This document shows positions 8,105 through 16,488 of a DNA stretch of 64,000 bases, piece after piece; position 1 is the first letter of the stretch, and the number at the start of each line of letters is the position of its first letter. Origin of the DNA: MW101C3 sp943367595 (lineage in GTDB: Bacteria > Cyanobacteriota > Cyanobacteriia > PCC-6307 > Cyanobiaceae); contig CALRJS020000016.1 of the NCBI GenBank assembly GCA_943367595.1, forward strand, positions 18,245-82,244, written 5' to 3'. Under the pieces are notes generated by a model, which did not search any database, was not told the origin of the DNA, and was given only the letters and a program-made list of their open reading frames with translations. Both the position numbers and the translations under genes were made by a program.

Positions 8105-8406
8105 GGCAGCGAGTCAGCGGCCATCAGCTGGTTGGCCTGAGTCTCCGGCCATCATGAAACGGTTGACCGGTCCTGTCAGCTGTCTCAGCGAGATCCGGCC
8201 CAGGCCCGGTGGTTTCGTCACCTCTTCCACTCAGGCGCTCGCCTCGCTCAGCCGGCCGCTTCGCTAAGCCGGTCGCTGCGGTCAGTCGTCCGCTGCGGTC
8301 AGTCGCTCGCTCCAGTCAGGCGGTCGCCTCAGGTAGAGATCAGCAAGGACGAGTGCCTCGCTGGGACACGATCAGGCTGATGATCCCCTCGGACACGATC
8401 GAGCGA
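8105..8406. other. Divergent intergenic region between propeller operon and DUF456 gene
   Basis: About 300 bases with no supported gene. It must hold promoters for both neighbours. Its main feature is a six-copy 17-bp tandem repeat (8230-8331), described separately. The reading frame through it is open but yields no recognisable peptide, and a 17-bp period does not preserve a codon frame, so it is treated as non-coding. Confidence 0.6.
8230..8331. repeat. Six tandem imperfect copies of a 17-bp unit
   Basis: The 102 bases divide into six consecutive 17-base units starting at 8230, 8247, 8264, 8281, 8298 and 8315. The consensus is close to STCAGYCGSYCGCTKCG. Copies differ at a few positions but the period never slips. 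It lies upstream of the DUF456 gene and downstream of nothing transcribed toward it. Possible roles are iterated regulator binding or a polymorphic minisatellite. Confidence 0.8.
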
Positions 8407-8952
8407 ATGAGCCAACAGGATGTGCTCTGGTGGCTGGCGCTCACGCTCCAGCTGGTGGCCATTCCCGGCACCCTGCTGCCCGTGCTGCCGGGGCTGATCT
8501 TCCTGCCGCTCGGGGCTGGCCTGTGGGTGTGGGCGGCGGGCTGGAGCACCGCCTGGCCCACCCTGCTGCTGGCTGGCGTGATCCTGCTGCTGGGCTGGGG
8601 GGCCGACGCGCTCGGGGTGGTGCTGGGGGCGGCCCGTCTGCAGGCCACCCGCTGGGCCTACATCGGCGCCGGTCTCGGGCTGGTGGTGGGCCTGTTGGGG
8701 CTGCTGCCTGCCCTGCCGGTGGGCGGGCCGCTGCTGGGCGCCCTGGTGGGGCCGCTGCTGGGGGCCACCCTCGGCGAGCTGGTGTCGGCGTCGTCGGCGC
8801 TCGGACCGCTGGGGCTGGAGCGGCTGCGCCGCGCGCTGCTGGTGGGGCTGGCAGTGGTGGCCGGCATGCTCGTGAGCCGGGTGGCTCAGTTCCTGCTGGC
8901 GCTGCTGGGGGTGGTGGGCTTCGTGCTGCTCAGCACGGTGCTGGCGCCCTGA
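8407..8952 (+). CDS. DUF456 family membrane protein
   Basis: 181 residues, Leu/Gly-rich and almost wholly hydrophobic, with about four or five membrane helices. The sequence PGTLLPVLPGLIFLPLGAG near the N-terminus and the glycine-rich middle (ALPVGGPLLGALVGPLLGA, GELVSASS) match the DUF456 family, whose function is not established. I chose the ATG at 8407 because the family starts close to its first helix; an in-frame ATG at 8380 would add nine residues. The 3' end overlaps the end of the convergent cysteine desulfurase gene by 23 bases. Confidence 0.75.
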   Translation: MSQQDVLWWLALTLQLVAIPGTLLPVLPGLIFLPLGAGLWVWAAGWSTAWPTLLLAGVILLLGWGADALGVVLGAARLQATRWAYIGAGLGLVVGLLGLLPALPVGGPLLGALVGPLLGATLGELVSASSALGPLGLERLRRALLVGLAVVAGMLVSRVAQFLLALLGVVGFVLLSTVLAP

Positions 8953-10117
8953 GCGCCTCCGTTTCCAGCGCGCTCACCGCGGCGGGCGCCTGGCGCAGCT
9001 CCGCCACGGCCGCGGCCACGGCGGCGATCGCCTGATCGATGTCGCCCGTGGTGGTGCCGCGGCCCAGCCCGAAGCGAACCGAGGCCGCCGCGGCGGCGCG
9101 GTCGAGGCCCAGCGCGGCGAGCACATGGGAGGGGCTGCCGGCACTGCAGGCCGAGCCGCCGCTCACCGTGAGCTGGCGCCGCAGCAGGCTGTGCAGCCGG
9201 TTGCCATCCACACCGGCGATGCGCACGTTGAGGTTGTGGGCCAGGCGCTGCTCAAGGCTGCCGTTCACCGCCACACCCTCGATGGCCAGCAATCCCTGCA
9301 GGAGACGCTGCCGCAGGGCGCCGAGCCGCTCCTCGCGCTCCTCCCGGTCGGCCAGGGCGAGCGTGGCGGCCTTGGCCATGCCCACGATCAGCGGCACCGG
9401 CAGGGTGCCGGCCCGCAGGCCCCCTTCCTGGCCGCCGCCGTGCTGCTGGGGATTGAGCGTGATCCCCTCGCCCACCACCAGCGCGCCGATGCCCTTGGGC
9501 CCGTAAAACTTGTGGGCGCTCATGCTGAGCAGATCAATGCCGAGGGCGTCGGGCTGCAGGGCCAGGTGGCCGAAGGCCTGGGCGGCATCGCAATGAAACG
9601 CCACACCGCTGGCGCGGCAGAGCGAACCGATCGCCGCCAGCGGCTGCAGCACGCCGATTTCGTTGTTGGCGGCCATCACGCTCACCAGGATCGTGTCGTG
9701 GCGCAGCGCTGCCACCAGATCGCCCAGATCCAGCAGGCCATCGGCGCCCACCGGCAGCACGGTGAGAGCAAAGCCGCGCCGCTCCAGTTCGCGCATGGTG
9801 TCGAGCACCGCCTTGTGCTCCGTGGCCACCGTGATCAGGTGACGGCCCAGGTGCTGGCGCGCTTCCGCCAGCCCTTTGAGCGCCAGGTTGTTGGCTTCGG
9901 TGGCGCCGCTGGTGAACACCACCCGCTCGATCGACACCCCCAGCTGCCCCGCCAGCTGCTCCCGCGCCCGCTCCACCGCCGTGGCTGCCTCCAGCCCCGG
10001 CCGGTGCAGGCGGCTGGACGGATTGGCGAACAGCTCGCTCCAGTAGGGCGCCATCGCTTCCACCACCGCCGGCTCGCAGGGGGTGGTGGCCTGGTAGTCC
10101 AGGTAGGGATGGGTCAC
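8930..10117 (-). CDS. Cysteine desulfurase (NifS/IscS-type)
   Basis: 395 residues. A PLP-dependent enzyme that takes sulfur from cysteine for Fe-S clusters and thiolation. Motifs: YLDYQATTP at the N-terminus, FTSGATEANNLAL, a substrate-loop ATEHKAVL, NEIGVLQPL, HCDAAQAFGH, the PLP lysine in SMSAHKFYGPKG, and the catalytic Cys in VSGGSACSAGSPSH. The short Cys loop points to the IscS/NifS class rather than SufS. The GTG at 10115-10117 fits the family N-terminus (VTHPYLDYQ). No isc or suf partner genes are adjacent, so the sulfur acceptor is not indicated by context. Confidence 0.92.
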   Translation of the reverse strand: MTHPYLDYQATTPCEPAVVEAMAPYWSELFANPSSRLHRPGLEAATAVERAREQLAGQLGVSIERVVFTSGATEANNLALKGLAEARQHLGRHLITVATEHKAVLDTMRELERRGFALTVLPVGADGLLDLGDLVAALRHDTILVSVMAANNEIGVLQPLAAIGSLCRASGVAFHCDAAQAFGHLALQPDALGIDLLSMSAHKFYGPKGIGALVVGEGITLNPQQHGGGQEGGLRAGTLPVPLIVGMAKAATLALADREEREERLGALRQRLLQGLLAIEGVAVNGSLEQRLAHNLNVRIAGVDGNRLHSLLRRQLTVSGGSACSAGSPSHVLAALGLDRAAAAASVRFGLGRGTTTGDIDQAIAAVAAAVAELRQAPAAVSALETEALRAPAPC

Positions 10118-10305
10118 GGGATCGCCTGGGGCTGGGAAGAAGGGTCGGGACGCTGCGGCGACCCCGCTTCCCTTGTAGCAGTGGCGCCGCACGATCACAG
10201 CAGCGTTGTGGCGTCGGTGTGGGCGCGCTGGCCGGGAAGAGCCGTGGAGAATGGCGGTAGGCGCCAGACCCTTGGCTAGCTGCCCTGCTCCTGCGCTCTC
10301 CTCTG

Positions 10306-10803
10306 ATGACCCGCTGCGCACTGGCCCTCAGCTCCGTGTTCCTGGTAGCGGCCGCGGCCCATGGCCAGGGCGCACCGGTGCTGATCCCTTCCCAGAACCG
10401 CCCGCCGGGCATGGCGCTGCTGGTGGAGCGGGTGGTGCCCGGTGGCGTGCAGGCGCTGGGGGTGTACGGGGTCACGGCGGATCCAGCTCGCCCCGGTCTG
10501 CTGCGCATCAAGGTGTGGGAGGAGCTGCCGAATGACGTCAAGGTGCGCAGCGAAACGATCGGCTGCTCCGCAACGGCGCCGATGCGGGTCACCAACGACG
10601 GCCGCCAGCTGATCCTGCGCCAGCTCAACCCCGGCGGGGCGATAACCAGCGTCAACCGCAAGGACCATCTCGTCTGGTGGGCCTCCTGCCACCCGCAGCA
10701 CGCGGGTCAGGACCCGGCCGGGCTGCGGGCCGTGGCCTTGCAGCTGGGCTACAGCGGCAACCTGCAGGAACGCGAGCAATACCTGCCGGCGGGATCGCTC
10801 TGA
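10306..10803 (+). CDS. Secreted hypothetical protein
   Basis: 165 residues with a clear signal peptide (MTRCALALSSVFLVAAAAHG, predicted cleavage after Gly/Gln near 20-21). The mature part is soluble, about 145 residues, with two cysteines (ETIGCSA and WWASCHP) that could form a disulfide outside the cytoplasm. No known domain is recognised. It precedes the response regulator gene by 59 bases on the same strand, so the two may be co-transcribed. Probably periplasmic or thylakoid-lumenal; function unknown. Confidence 0.6.
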   Translation: MTRCALALSSVFLVAAAAHGQGAPVLIPSQNRPPGMALLVERVVPGGVQALGVYGVTADPARPGLLRIKVWEELPNDVKVRSETIGCSATAPMRVTNDGRQLILRQLNPGGAITSVNRKDHLVWWASCHPQHAGQDPAGLRAVALQLGYSGNLQEREQYLPAGSL

Positions 10804-10862
10804 CGCCGCCCCGCAGCCGGGTTGGCGGCCCTGGATAGATTTCCGGCACCACCGGTGGGTCC

Positions 10863-11702
10863 ATGAGCCAAGCCATCCCAGCAGCCGCACCCGACGGCGA
10901 CGCCGCCCCGGATCAACCCCCGGCGGAGGGTCTGGAGTCCACCGCCGGCGCCGAGGCCAGTTCTGCGGTGGCCAGTTCCGCAGTGGTCGGCTCCGCTGCC
11001 CCGGTGCCCGCCCAGCCGCCGCGCCTGCTGCTCGTCGACGACGAGCCGGGGCTGCGCACCGCGGTGCAGGCCTACCTGCAGGACGAAGGCTTTGAGGTGG
11101 TCACCGCCAACGATGGCGAAGAGGGCTGGAAGCTGGCCCAGGAGATCGTGCCGGATGTGGTGCTCACCGACGTGATGATGCCCCGCCTCGATGGCTACGG
11201 CCTGCTCAGGCGCCTGCGGGGCGATGAGCGGCTGGGGGGCACGCCGGTGATCTTCCTCACCGCCAAGGGCATGACCGCCGACCGCATCGAGGGCTTCCAG
11301 GCGGGCGTCGACGATTACATCCCCAAGCCGTTCGATCCCGACGAACTGGTGGCCCGGGTGCGCAACATGGTGCGGCGCCAGGAGCGGCTGCTGGCCGAGG
11401 CCGCCCGCTATGCCGACGCCGACATCGGCCAGATGGCGCGCCAGATCACCGAGATCCGCTCGCTCCTGCAGGTGGGTGGCGGCAAGAAGGCGCCGACCGG
11501 CGTCAAGCTCGATTTCACGCCCCGTGAGGCGAGTGTGCTGCAGCTGGTGGCCGAAGGGCTGATGAACAAGGAGATCGCCCGCCGGCTGGAAACCTCGATC
11601 CGCAACGTCGAGAAGTACGTGAGCCGCCTGTTCACCAAGACCGGCACCACCAGCCGCACCGAACTGGTCCGCTACGCGCTCGAAAACAGCCTGGTGGAAT
11701 GA
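10863..11702 (+). CDS. NarL/LuxR-type DNA-binding response regulator (Ycf29-like)
   Basis: 279 residues. An Ala/Pro/Ser-rich leader of about 55 residues is followed by a receiver domain: LLLVDDEPGLR (acidic pocket), LTDVMMPRLDGYG (phospho-acceptor Asp), FLTAKG (Thr) and IPKPFDPDEL (Lys). A C-terminal LuxR-type helix-turn-helix follows (FTPREASVLQLVAEGLMNKEIA, RNVEKYVSRLFTKTGTTSRTELV). The arrangement resembles the Ycf29 regulators of cyanobacteria and algal plastids, an assignment I hold with moderate confidence. No histidine kinase is adjacent. The stop overlaps the next start (ATGA). Confidence 0.85.
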   Translation: MSQAIPAAAPDGDAAPDQPPAEGLESTAGAEASSAVASSAVVGSAAPVPAQPPRLLLVDDEPGLRTAVQAYLQDEGFEVVTANDGEEGWKLAQEIVPDVVLTDVMMPRLDGYGLLRRLRGDERLGGTPVIFLTAKGMTADRIEGFQAGVDDYIPKPFDPDELVARVRNMVRRQERLLAEAARYADADIGQMARQITEIRSLLQVGGGKKAPTGVKLDFTPREASVLQLVAEGLMNKEIARRLETSIRNVEKYVSRLFTKTGTTSRTELVRYALENSLVE

Positions 11703-12409
11703 CGCTGCCGGTTGCCGACCACAGGCGTCTTCACCAGTTTTGGCACGATCCGAACCCGCCTGCCTGGGTGGAGGCCCTCAGCCAGGAATGGCAGTCTTTT
11801 CATCCTGGCTGGCACTACCACCGCTTTGACGTCCATGAGGCCATCGACTTCATGCGCGCCGAGTTCGAGCCCGACATCCATGCGGCCTTCTGCGACATCC
11901 GCCTGCCTTCGATGGTGGCTGATGTGTTCAGGCTGGCGCTATTGCTCAGGCAGGGTGGTGTCTATGTCGACATGGCCACCCGTTGCTACGCCCCACTCGA
12001 AGACTGGCTGAATCTGCGTGAAGGCCTGGTGGTGCTGCGTCGCCCCCATCACATTCCCTTAGCGGCTTCGAACGGATTCATTGCCACCGCTGGCCCTGGC
12101 CATCCCTTCATCGCCGCCGCCTGGGAGATCGTGGCCAGCCGCATCGTGCGGCGGGAGGGGGTCAACGTGGGCCACACCACCGGACCAAGAGTGCTGCGAA
12201 CGCTTTTCGAGCGTTCCCCGGAGTTGTTCCCCCGCTACGTGGTTGAAGCCGAATCAATCACGAGCATGCTGCGCATTGGCTCCAGTTCTCAGCATCTGCC
12301 AGGCACTCAGCATTGGTCGAAGCGCCAGCTGGTGGAGCCTCTCTATGCACCCGGAGGCATTCGAGAACTGTTTGACCCACCCGGCAGTCAGCCCCTCCCG
12401 GCCTCCTGA
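11699..12409 (+). CDS. Glycosyltransferase-like protein of the sugar-binding DXD family, DXD altered
   Basis: 236 residues. It begins LHQFWHDPNPPAWV, which matches the N-terminal IPKxIHQxW..P pattern of Och1/capsular glycosyltransferases, and continues with DVFRLALLLRQGGVYVDMATRCYAPL. In this family the segment after GGxY normally carries Asp-x-Asp for the metal-nucleotide-sugar; here it is D91-M92-A93, so the second Asp is missing. A later NGFIATAGPGHPF segment also matches the family. Translation is probably coupled to the upstream regulator (ATGA overlap). It could be a glycosyltransferase with relaxed metal dependence or an inactive homologue. The acceptor is unknown. Confidence 0.7.
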   Translation: MTLPVADHRRLHQFWHDPNPPAWVEALSQEWQSFHPGWHYHRFDVHEAIDFMRAEFEPDIHAAFCDIRLPSMVADVFRLALLLRQGGVYVDMATRCYAPLEDWLNLREGLVVLRRPHHIPLAASNGFIATAGPGHPFIAAAWEIVASRIVRREGVNVGHTTGPRVLRTLFERSPELFPRYVVEAESITSMLRIGSSSQHLPGTQHWSKRQLVEPLYAPGGIRELFDPPGSQPLPAS

Positions 12410-12414
12410 AACCT

Positions 12415-13524
12415 GTGCCTGCAGGGTCGCTCAATCACGGCTGGATCTACACCGACCGGGCCGGCAGCGCCGCGGCGGGCCAGACGATCTCCGCCTTCTA
12501 CGCCGCCCGCTACAGGCATTCCGATCGACAGGTGTGGCAGGCGCGGCTGGAGGCCGGCGAGATCCACAGGAACGGCCAGCAGCTCCGGGCCGATGGCAGC
12601 CTCGCGCCGGGGGATCGGCTGGCGTGGCATCGGCCCCCCTGGCACGAACCGCCGGTGCCGGATCAGTGGCAGGTCGTCCATGACGACGGCGACATCCTGG
12701 TGATCGACAAGCCCAGCGGCCTGCCGGTGCTGCCGGCCGGCGGCTTCCTGGAGCACACCGTGCTGCGTCTGATCGAGCGGCGGCTGCATGCCTCGGTCGC
12801 CACTGCCACCACCAGCGTGCCCCGGCCCGTCCATCGGCTCGGGCGCTTCACCTCCGGGTTGCTGGTGCTGGCCCGCCAGCCCACCACCCGCGCCTGGCTC
12901 AGCGCCCTGCTGCGCGAGAGCACCGCGGCGCCGGCCGGCTCAGCGGCGGCGGCTGGTACGGCCTGCCACCAGGGCTGCCGCAAGCTCTACCGCGCACTCA
13001 CGCAGGCAGGCCCGCTGCCGATCGCGGTGGGAGAGGTGGTGCCGATCGATGTGCCGATCGGCCGCTGGCCCCATCCGCTGCTGGGCCAGGTGTGGGCGGC
13101 CGCCGCCGCTGAGGGCGGGGGCCCTGGTGCTGCCTCAGAGGGCGTGGGCCTTGGTGCTGTCGCTGCGGACGCTGCCGCGACGCCCCTGCCGGCCTGGAGT
13201 GAGCTGCGTTTGTTGCAGGTGCGCCCCCGGGCCCATCTGGTGGAGGTGGCGATCCGCAGCGGTCGCCCCCATCAGATCCGTATCCATGCCGCCTGCATTG
13301 GCACGCCCCTGCTGGGCGATCCCCTCTATCTGCCCGGCGGCCAGGCCCGCCCCGAGGCCCTGCCGGGCCTGGGCGGCTACCACCTGCACGCTCACCGGCT
13401 GGTGCTGCCCCGGCCGGAAGGCACCTGGCTGGAGCTGGAGGCGCCGCTGCCGTCAGCGCTGGAGCTGAAGCCGTCGCCGCAGGCCCTGGAGCTGGAGCCG
13501 CCAGCGGCCACTCCGGAGTTGTAG
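12415..13524 (+). CDS. RluA-family pseudouridine synthase-like protein lacking the usual catalytic Asp
   Basis: 369 residues from a GTG start. An S4-like N-terminus (VWQARLEAGEIHRNGQQL, residues about 40-60) is followed by a pseudouridine synthase core: ILVIDKPSGLPVLP, then VHRLGRFTSGLLVLAR, and HQIRIHAACIGTPLLGDPLY near the C-terminus. In active RluA enzymes the motif is HRLDxxTSG with Asp as nucleophile; here residue 143 is Gly. A Gly at this site is, to my knowledge, also found in a plant/cyanobacterial branch of the family, so it may be a lineage trait rather than decay. An Ala/Gly-rich insertion lies near residues 225-260. Activity is uncertain. Confidence 0.8.
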   Translation: MPAGSLNHGWIYTDRAGSAAAGQTISAFYAARYRHSDRQVWQARLEAGEIHRNGQQLRADGSLAPGDRLAWHRPPWHEPPVPDQWQVVHDDGDILVIDKPSGLPVLPAGGFLEHTVLRLIERRLHASVATATTSVPRPVHRLGRFTSGLLVLARQPTTRAWLSALLRESTAAPAGSAAAAGTACHQGCRKLYRALTQAGPLPIAVGEVVPIDVPIGRWPHPLLGQVWAAAAAEGGGPGAASEGVGLGAVAADAAATPLPAWSELRLLQVRPRAHLVEVAIRSGRPHQIRIHAACIGTPLLGDPLYLPGGQARPEALPGLGGYHLHAHRLVLPRPEGTWLELEAPLPSALELKPSPQALELEPPAATPEL

Positions 13525-13583
13525 GGGCGCCCTTCGCATCCGGCCGCTCAGCCCCCTGGCGGTTGATGCTGAGTGGCTGGTGC

Positions 13584-14486
13584 TCAGTGGCCGGCCTCGA
13601 ACCAGCGGGCCAGCACCGACACATCTTCTTCGGCGTGGCCATTGGCGATGAGCCTGTCTTCCATGGCGGCCACCTGGGTGGTGAGCGGCAGCTCCAGCCC
13701 GGCGGCGGCCGCTTCCGCCAGGGCGATGGCCAGGTCTTTGCGGTGCAGGGCGAGCCGGAAGCCCAGCGGGTAGTGATCGCTGAGCATGTTTCCCGCCCGG
13801 TGGCGCAGGGCCCAGGAGCCTGCCGCACCCCCTTCGAGCGCGGCGCACACCTCTGCCATCGGCAGCCCCAGCCTTCGGCCCAGGGCGATCGCTTCCGCCA
13901 CGGCGGCATAGCTGCCGGCCACCAGCACCTGGTTCACCGCCTTGGCCTGCTGGCCTGAGCCCACGGGGCCGAAATGGCTGATCGAGCTGCCCACCGCCTC
14001 CAGCAGCGGCCGGGCCCGCTCCAGCGCCGCCGCGCTGCCGCCCACCAGCACCGCCAGCCGGCCGGCGCGCGCCCCCTCGGTGCCGCCGGTCACCGGTGCA
14101 TCGAGGTAGGTGATCCCATCGGCCTCCAGGCGGGCGGCCAGGGCGCGGCTGGTGGCGGGGGCAATCGTGGAGAAGTCGATCACCAAGGCGCCGGGAGCCA
14201 GGGCTGGCAGTGCTTGCTCCAGCAGCACGGCCTGTACCGCCTGGTCGTCGCTGAGGCAGAGGCACAGCACCGCAGCAGCGGCGGCAGCCTGTGGCACCGA
14301 GGCGGCCCGGTGGGCGCCGGCTTCTGCCAGCGGCAGCTCCCGCTGGCGGCTGCGGTTGTGCACGGTGAGCGGGTGGCCCGCCTGCAGCAGCCGGGCTGCC
14401 ATCGGAGCTCCCAGGGCACCGAGGCCGATGAACCCCACCGGCTCCCGGTTCGGCATTGACGCCGCAGCCCCGGCGGTGGCGCTCAT
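13584..14486 (-). CDS. NAD(P)-dependent beta-hydroxyacid dehydrogenase
   Basis: 300 residues of the 3-hydroxyisobutyrate / tartronate-semialdehyde / glyoxylate reductase family. It has a Rossmann glycine motif GFIGLGALGAPMAARLL, VHNRS after strand beta-2, DAPVTGGTEGARAG (substrate loop) and the catalytic Lys region VGSGQQAKAVNQVL, with LALHRKDLAIA in the C-terminal helical domain. Substrate choice within the family cannot be read from sequence alone. Its ATG overlaps the chlM stop (ATGA), so it probably shares the chlM transcript. Confidence 0.85.
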   Translation of the reverse strand: MSATAGAAASMPNREPVGFIGLGALGAPMAARLLQAGHPLTVHNRSRQRELPLAEAGAHRAASVPQAAAAAAVLCLCLSDDQAVQAVLLEQALPALAPGALVIDFSTIAPATSRALAARLEADGITYLDAPVTGGTEGARAGRLAVLVGGSAAALERARPLLEAVGSSISHFGPVGSGQQAKAVNQVLVAGSYAAVAEAIALGRRLGLPMAEVCAALEGGAAGSWALRHRAGNMLSDHYPLGFRLALHRKDLAIALAEAAAAGLELPLTTQVAAMEDRLIANGHAEEDVSVLARWFEAGH

Positions 14487-15220
14487 GCCCGCTCGAAGGC
14501 GATCAGGCGGGAGAAGTAGAAGGGCGCCTGGTTGAGGCTGCGGCGCAGCGGCTGGAAGCCGGCGGCGGCAGCGGCGGCCACGATGCCGTCTTCCCGCAGG
14601 GTGTAGGCGCGGGTGGTCTTGCTGGGGCCGGGGAACAGCTGGCCGATCCCCTTGAGCAACGCCAGCAGGGGGGTGTACGGGGCGAAGCTCACGATCAGCC
14701 GCCGCTCCGCCAGGCCGGCCAGATGGCGCACCATCTCCTCGGCGGCGGCCTGGGGGTAGTGAATGAACACATCGAGGCACACCACCGTGTCGTAGCGGCC
14801 GGTGAGGCTCTCCAGATCAGAGGTGTGGAAGGTCAGCCGGGCGGGGTCGATGCCGGCGGCGGTGGCGCGGCGGCCGGCCTCCTTCACCATGGCGTCCGAG
14901 AGGTCGATGGCGGAGATGCTGCCGGCCCCCAGGCCGGCCAGCGGCAGGCTGAGGCTGCCCACCCCGCAGCCGGCGTCGCAGAAGCTGCGGCCGGCCAGGT
15001 CGCCTTCCTCCTGCAGCCACGCCAGCACCTGATCCACCGTCTTCTGGTGGCCGATGCGGATGTTGCGCTGGACCTTGTTGACGTCGTCGCTGTCGCTGTA
15101 GATGCGATTCCAGCGCTCGAAGCCGGTGCTGTTGAAGTAGTTGCGCACCTCCAGCTTTTCCGCCGCCTTCTCGCTGGTGGTGGGCGCCGCGTCGGTGTCC
15201 AGCAGCGGTTCGGCGGCCAT
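14483..15220 (-). CDS. chlM: Magnesium-protoporphyrin IX O-methyltransferase
   Basis: 245 residues. ChlM transfers a methyl group from SAM to the C13 propionate of Mg-protoporphyrin IX, an early committed step of chlorophyll synthesis. The segment VRNYFNSTGFERWNRIYSDS with VNKVQRNIRIGHQKTVDQVL is highly characteristic. The SAM motif is DAGCGVGSLSLPLA, followed by AIDLSDAMV and VVCLDVFIHYP. The start ATG at 15218-15220 gives the usual N-terminal length. The downstream hydroxyacid dehydrogenase starts within its stop codon. No other chlorophyll genes are adjacent. Confidence 0.96.
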   Translation of the reverse strand: MAAEPLLDTDAAPTTSEKAAEKLEVRNYFNSTGFERWNRIYSDSDDVNKVQRNIRIGHQKTVDQVLAWLQEEGDLAGRSFCDAGCGVGSLSLPLAGLGAGSISAIDLSDAMVKEAGRRATAAGIDPARLTFHTSDLESLTGRYDTVVCLDVFIHYPQAAAEEMVRHLAGLAERRLIVSFAPYTPLLALLKGIGQLFPGPSKTTRAYTLREDGIVAAAAAAGFQPLRRSLNQAPFYFSRLIAFERA

Positions 15221-15250
15221 GCGCTCAGGGGGGGTGTGGGTGGCCGGATC

Positions 15251-16420
15251 CTAAGGAGTGCGGGCGGCGGCGCCGGCACGGCACCAGCGCAGGGGGGCTG
15301 CGTCGCCGCCGCTCCAGCGCAGGGCCTCCGCCAGCGGCTGACCCAGCAGGAGCTCCTGCACGGGGCGGTGATCCCCCAGCACGCGCCGGGGTAGCACGGT
15401 GGCCGCGGCGATCGCCGCGCCCGGCGCCCGGCTCCAGCCCGCCAGCCGCACCACGCCCTCCAGCAGCGGCAGCGTCACCCCCGCCAGGGTGCCGTCCTCC
15501 AGCCGGCAACTGCCGTTCTCCACCAGCAGGCTGCGGCTGTCCCAGCGGTGCCGCCCCTCCGGCAGCCCGTAGGGCGCCAGGGCATCACTCACCAGCACCA
15601 CCTGCTTGGGCGCGAGCCGCTGCAGCAGCACCGCCTGCGACGGCGCCACATGCACCCCGTCGGCGATCAGGCCCATGGCCACATCGCCATGCAGCACCGC
15701 CGCCGCCACCGGCCCCGGCGCCCGGTGGTGCAGGCCGGGCATGGCGTTGAAGGCGTGGGTGAGCATGCCCACGCCCGCCGCGAAGGCGCGCTGCGCCTGC
15801 TGCTCACTGGCTTCGCTGTGGCCCAGGCTCACCACGATCCCCTGCCCGCGCAGGGCGGCGATCACCGCCTCGGCCCCGTCCAGCTCCGGCGCCAGTGTCA
15901 TCAGGGCGATCTCGGATTCGAACCCCTCGATTCGCGCCTGCAGTTCCGCGAGGCTGGGCGGCGCCAGGTGCGCCTCCGGGTGGGCGCCCCGCCGCGCCTT
16001 CGCCAGGAACGGACCCTCCAGGTGCGCCCCCAGCAGCCGGGCCTGGCCAGGGGCGGGCTGGGCCCGGGCCGCCCGCAGCACCGCCAGGGCCTGGCGCAGC
16101 GGCGCCACGCCGCAGGTCACCAGGGTGGGGCTGATCGCCTCCACGCCATCGCGCCACAGCAGCTCCAGCAGCTCCAGCAGGCGCGGCAGATCCGCGTCGG
16201 TGAGCTCCGGAAAGGCCAGCCCCAGCCCGCCGTTGATCTGCAGGTCCACCCCGGCTGGGCTGAGCCAGTCGCCGTTCCAGTCGTCGCCGGCGGCGGCGCT
16301 GCCCGCCTCCAGTGGTTCAAGGCAGGCGATCGTTCCGGGCGTGTCCACGCCGACGCGCCAGCGCCTTGGCGTGCAGGGCGGCACGGCCTCCGGGAGGCGC
16401 ACGTTGCTGAGCCAGCGCAT
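15251..16420 (-). CDS. nagA: N-acetylglucosamine-6-phosphate deacetylase
   Basis: 389 residues. An amidohydrolase that removes acetate from GlcNAc-6-phosphate in amino-sugar recycling. Motifs: SPAGVDLQINGGLGL, the metal-ligand Glu in GAHLEGPFLAKARRGAH, SLGHSEASEQQ, LTHAFNAMPGLHHRAPG and the catalytic Asp in VLVSDALAPYG. I chose the ATG at 16418-16420; a TTG one codon upstream is also possible. A nagB partner is not adjacent, so any recycling pathway is dispersed. The gene faces away from purE with about 60-70 bases between them. Confidence 0.9.
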   Translation of the reverse strand: MRWLSNVRLPEAVPPCTPRRWRVGVDTPGTIACLEPLEAGSAAAGDDWNGDWLSPAGVDLQINGGLGLAFPELTDADLPRLLELLELLWRDGVEAISPTLVTCGVAPLRQALAVLRAARAQPAPGQARLLGAHLEGPFLAKARRGAHPEAHLAPPSLAELQARIEGFESEIALMTLAPELDGAEAVIAALRGQGIVVSLGHSEASEQQAQRAFAAGVGMLTHAFNAMPGLHHRAPGPVAAAVLHGDVAMGLIADGVHVAPSQAVLLQRLAPKQVVLVSDALAPYGLPEGRHRWDSRSLLVENGSCRLEDGTLAGVTLPLLEGVVRLAGWSRAPGAAIAAATVLPRRVLGDHRPVQELLLGQPLAEALRWSGGDAAPLRWCRAGAAARTP

Positions 16421-16488
16421 CAACGTCAGCGGCGGGCCGCGGTCGGCGGGAGAATGCCATCCTCGCTGCCCATTCCCCTTTGGTTGTC

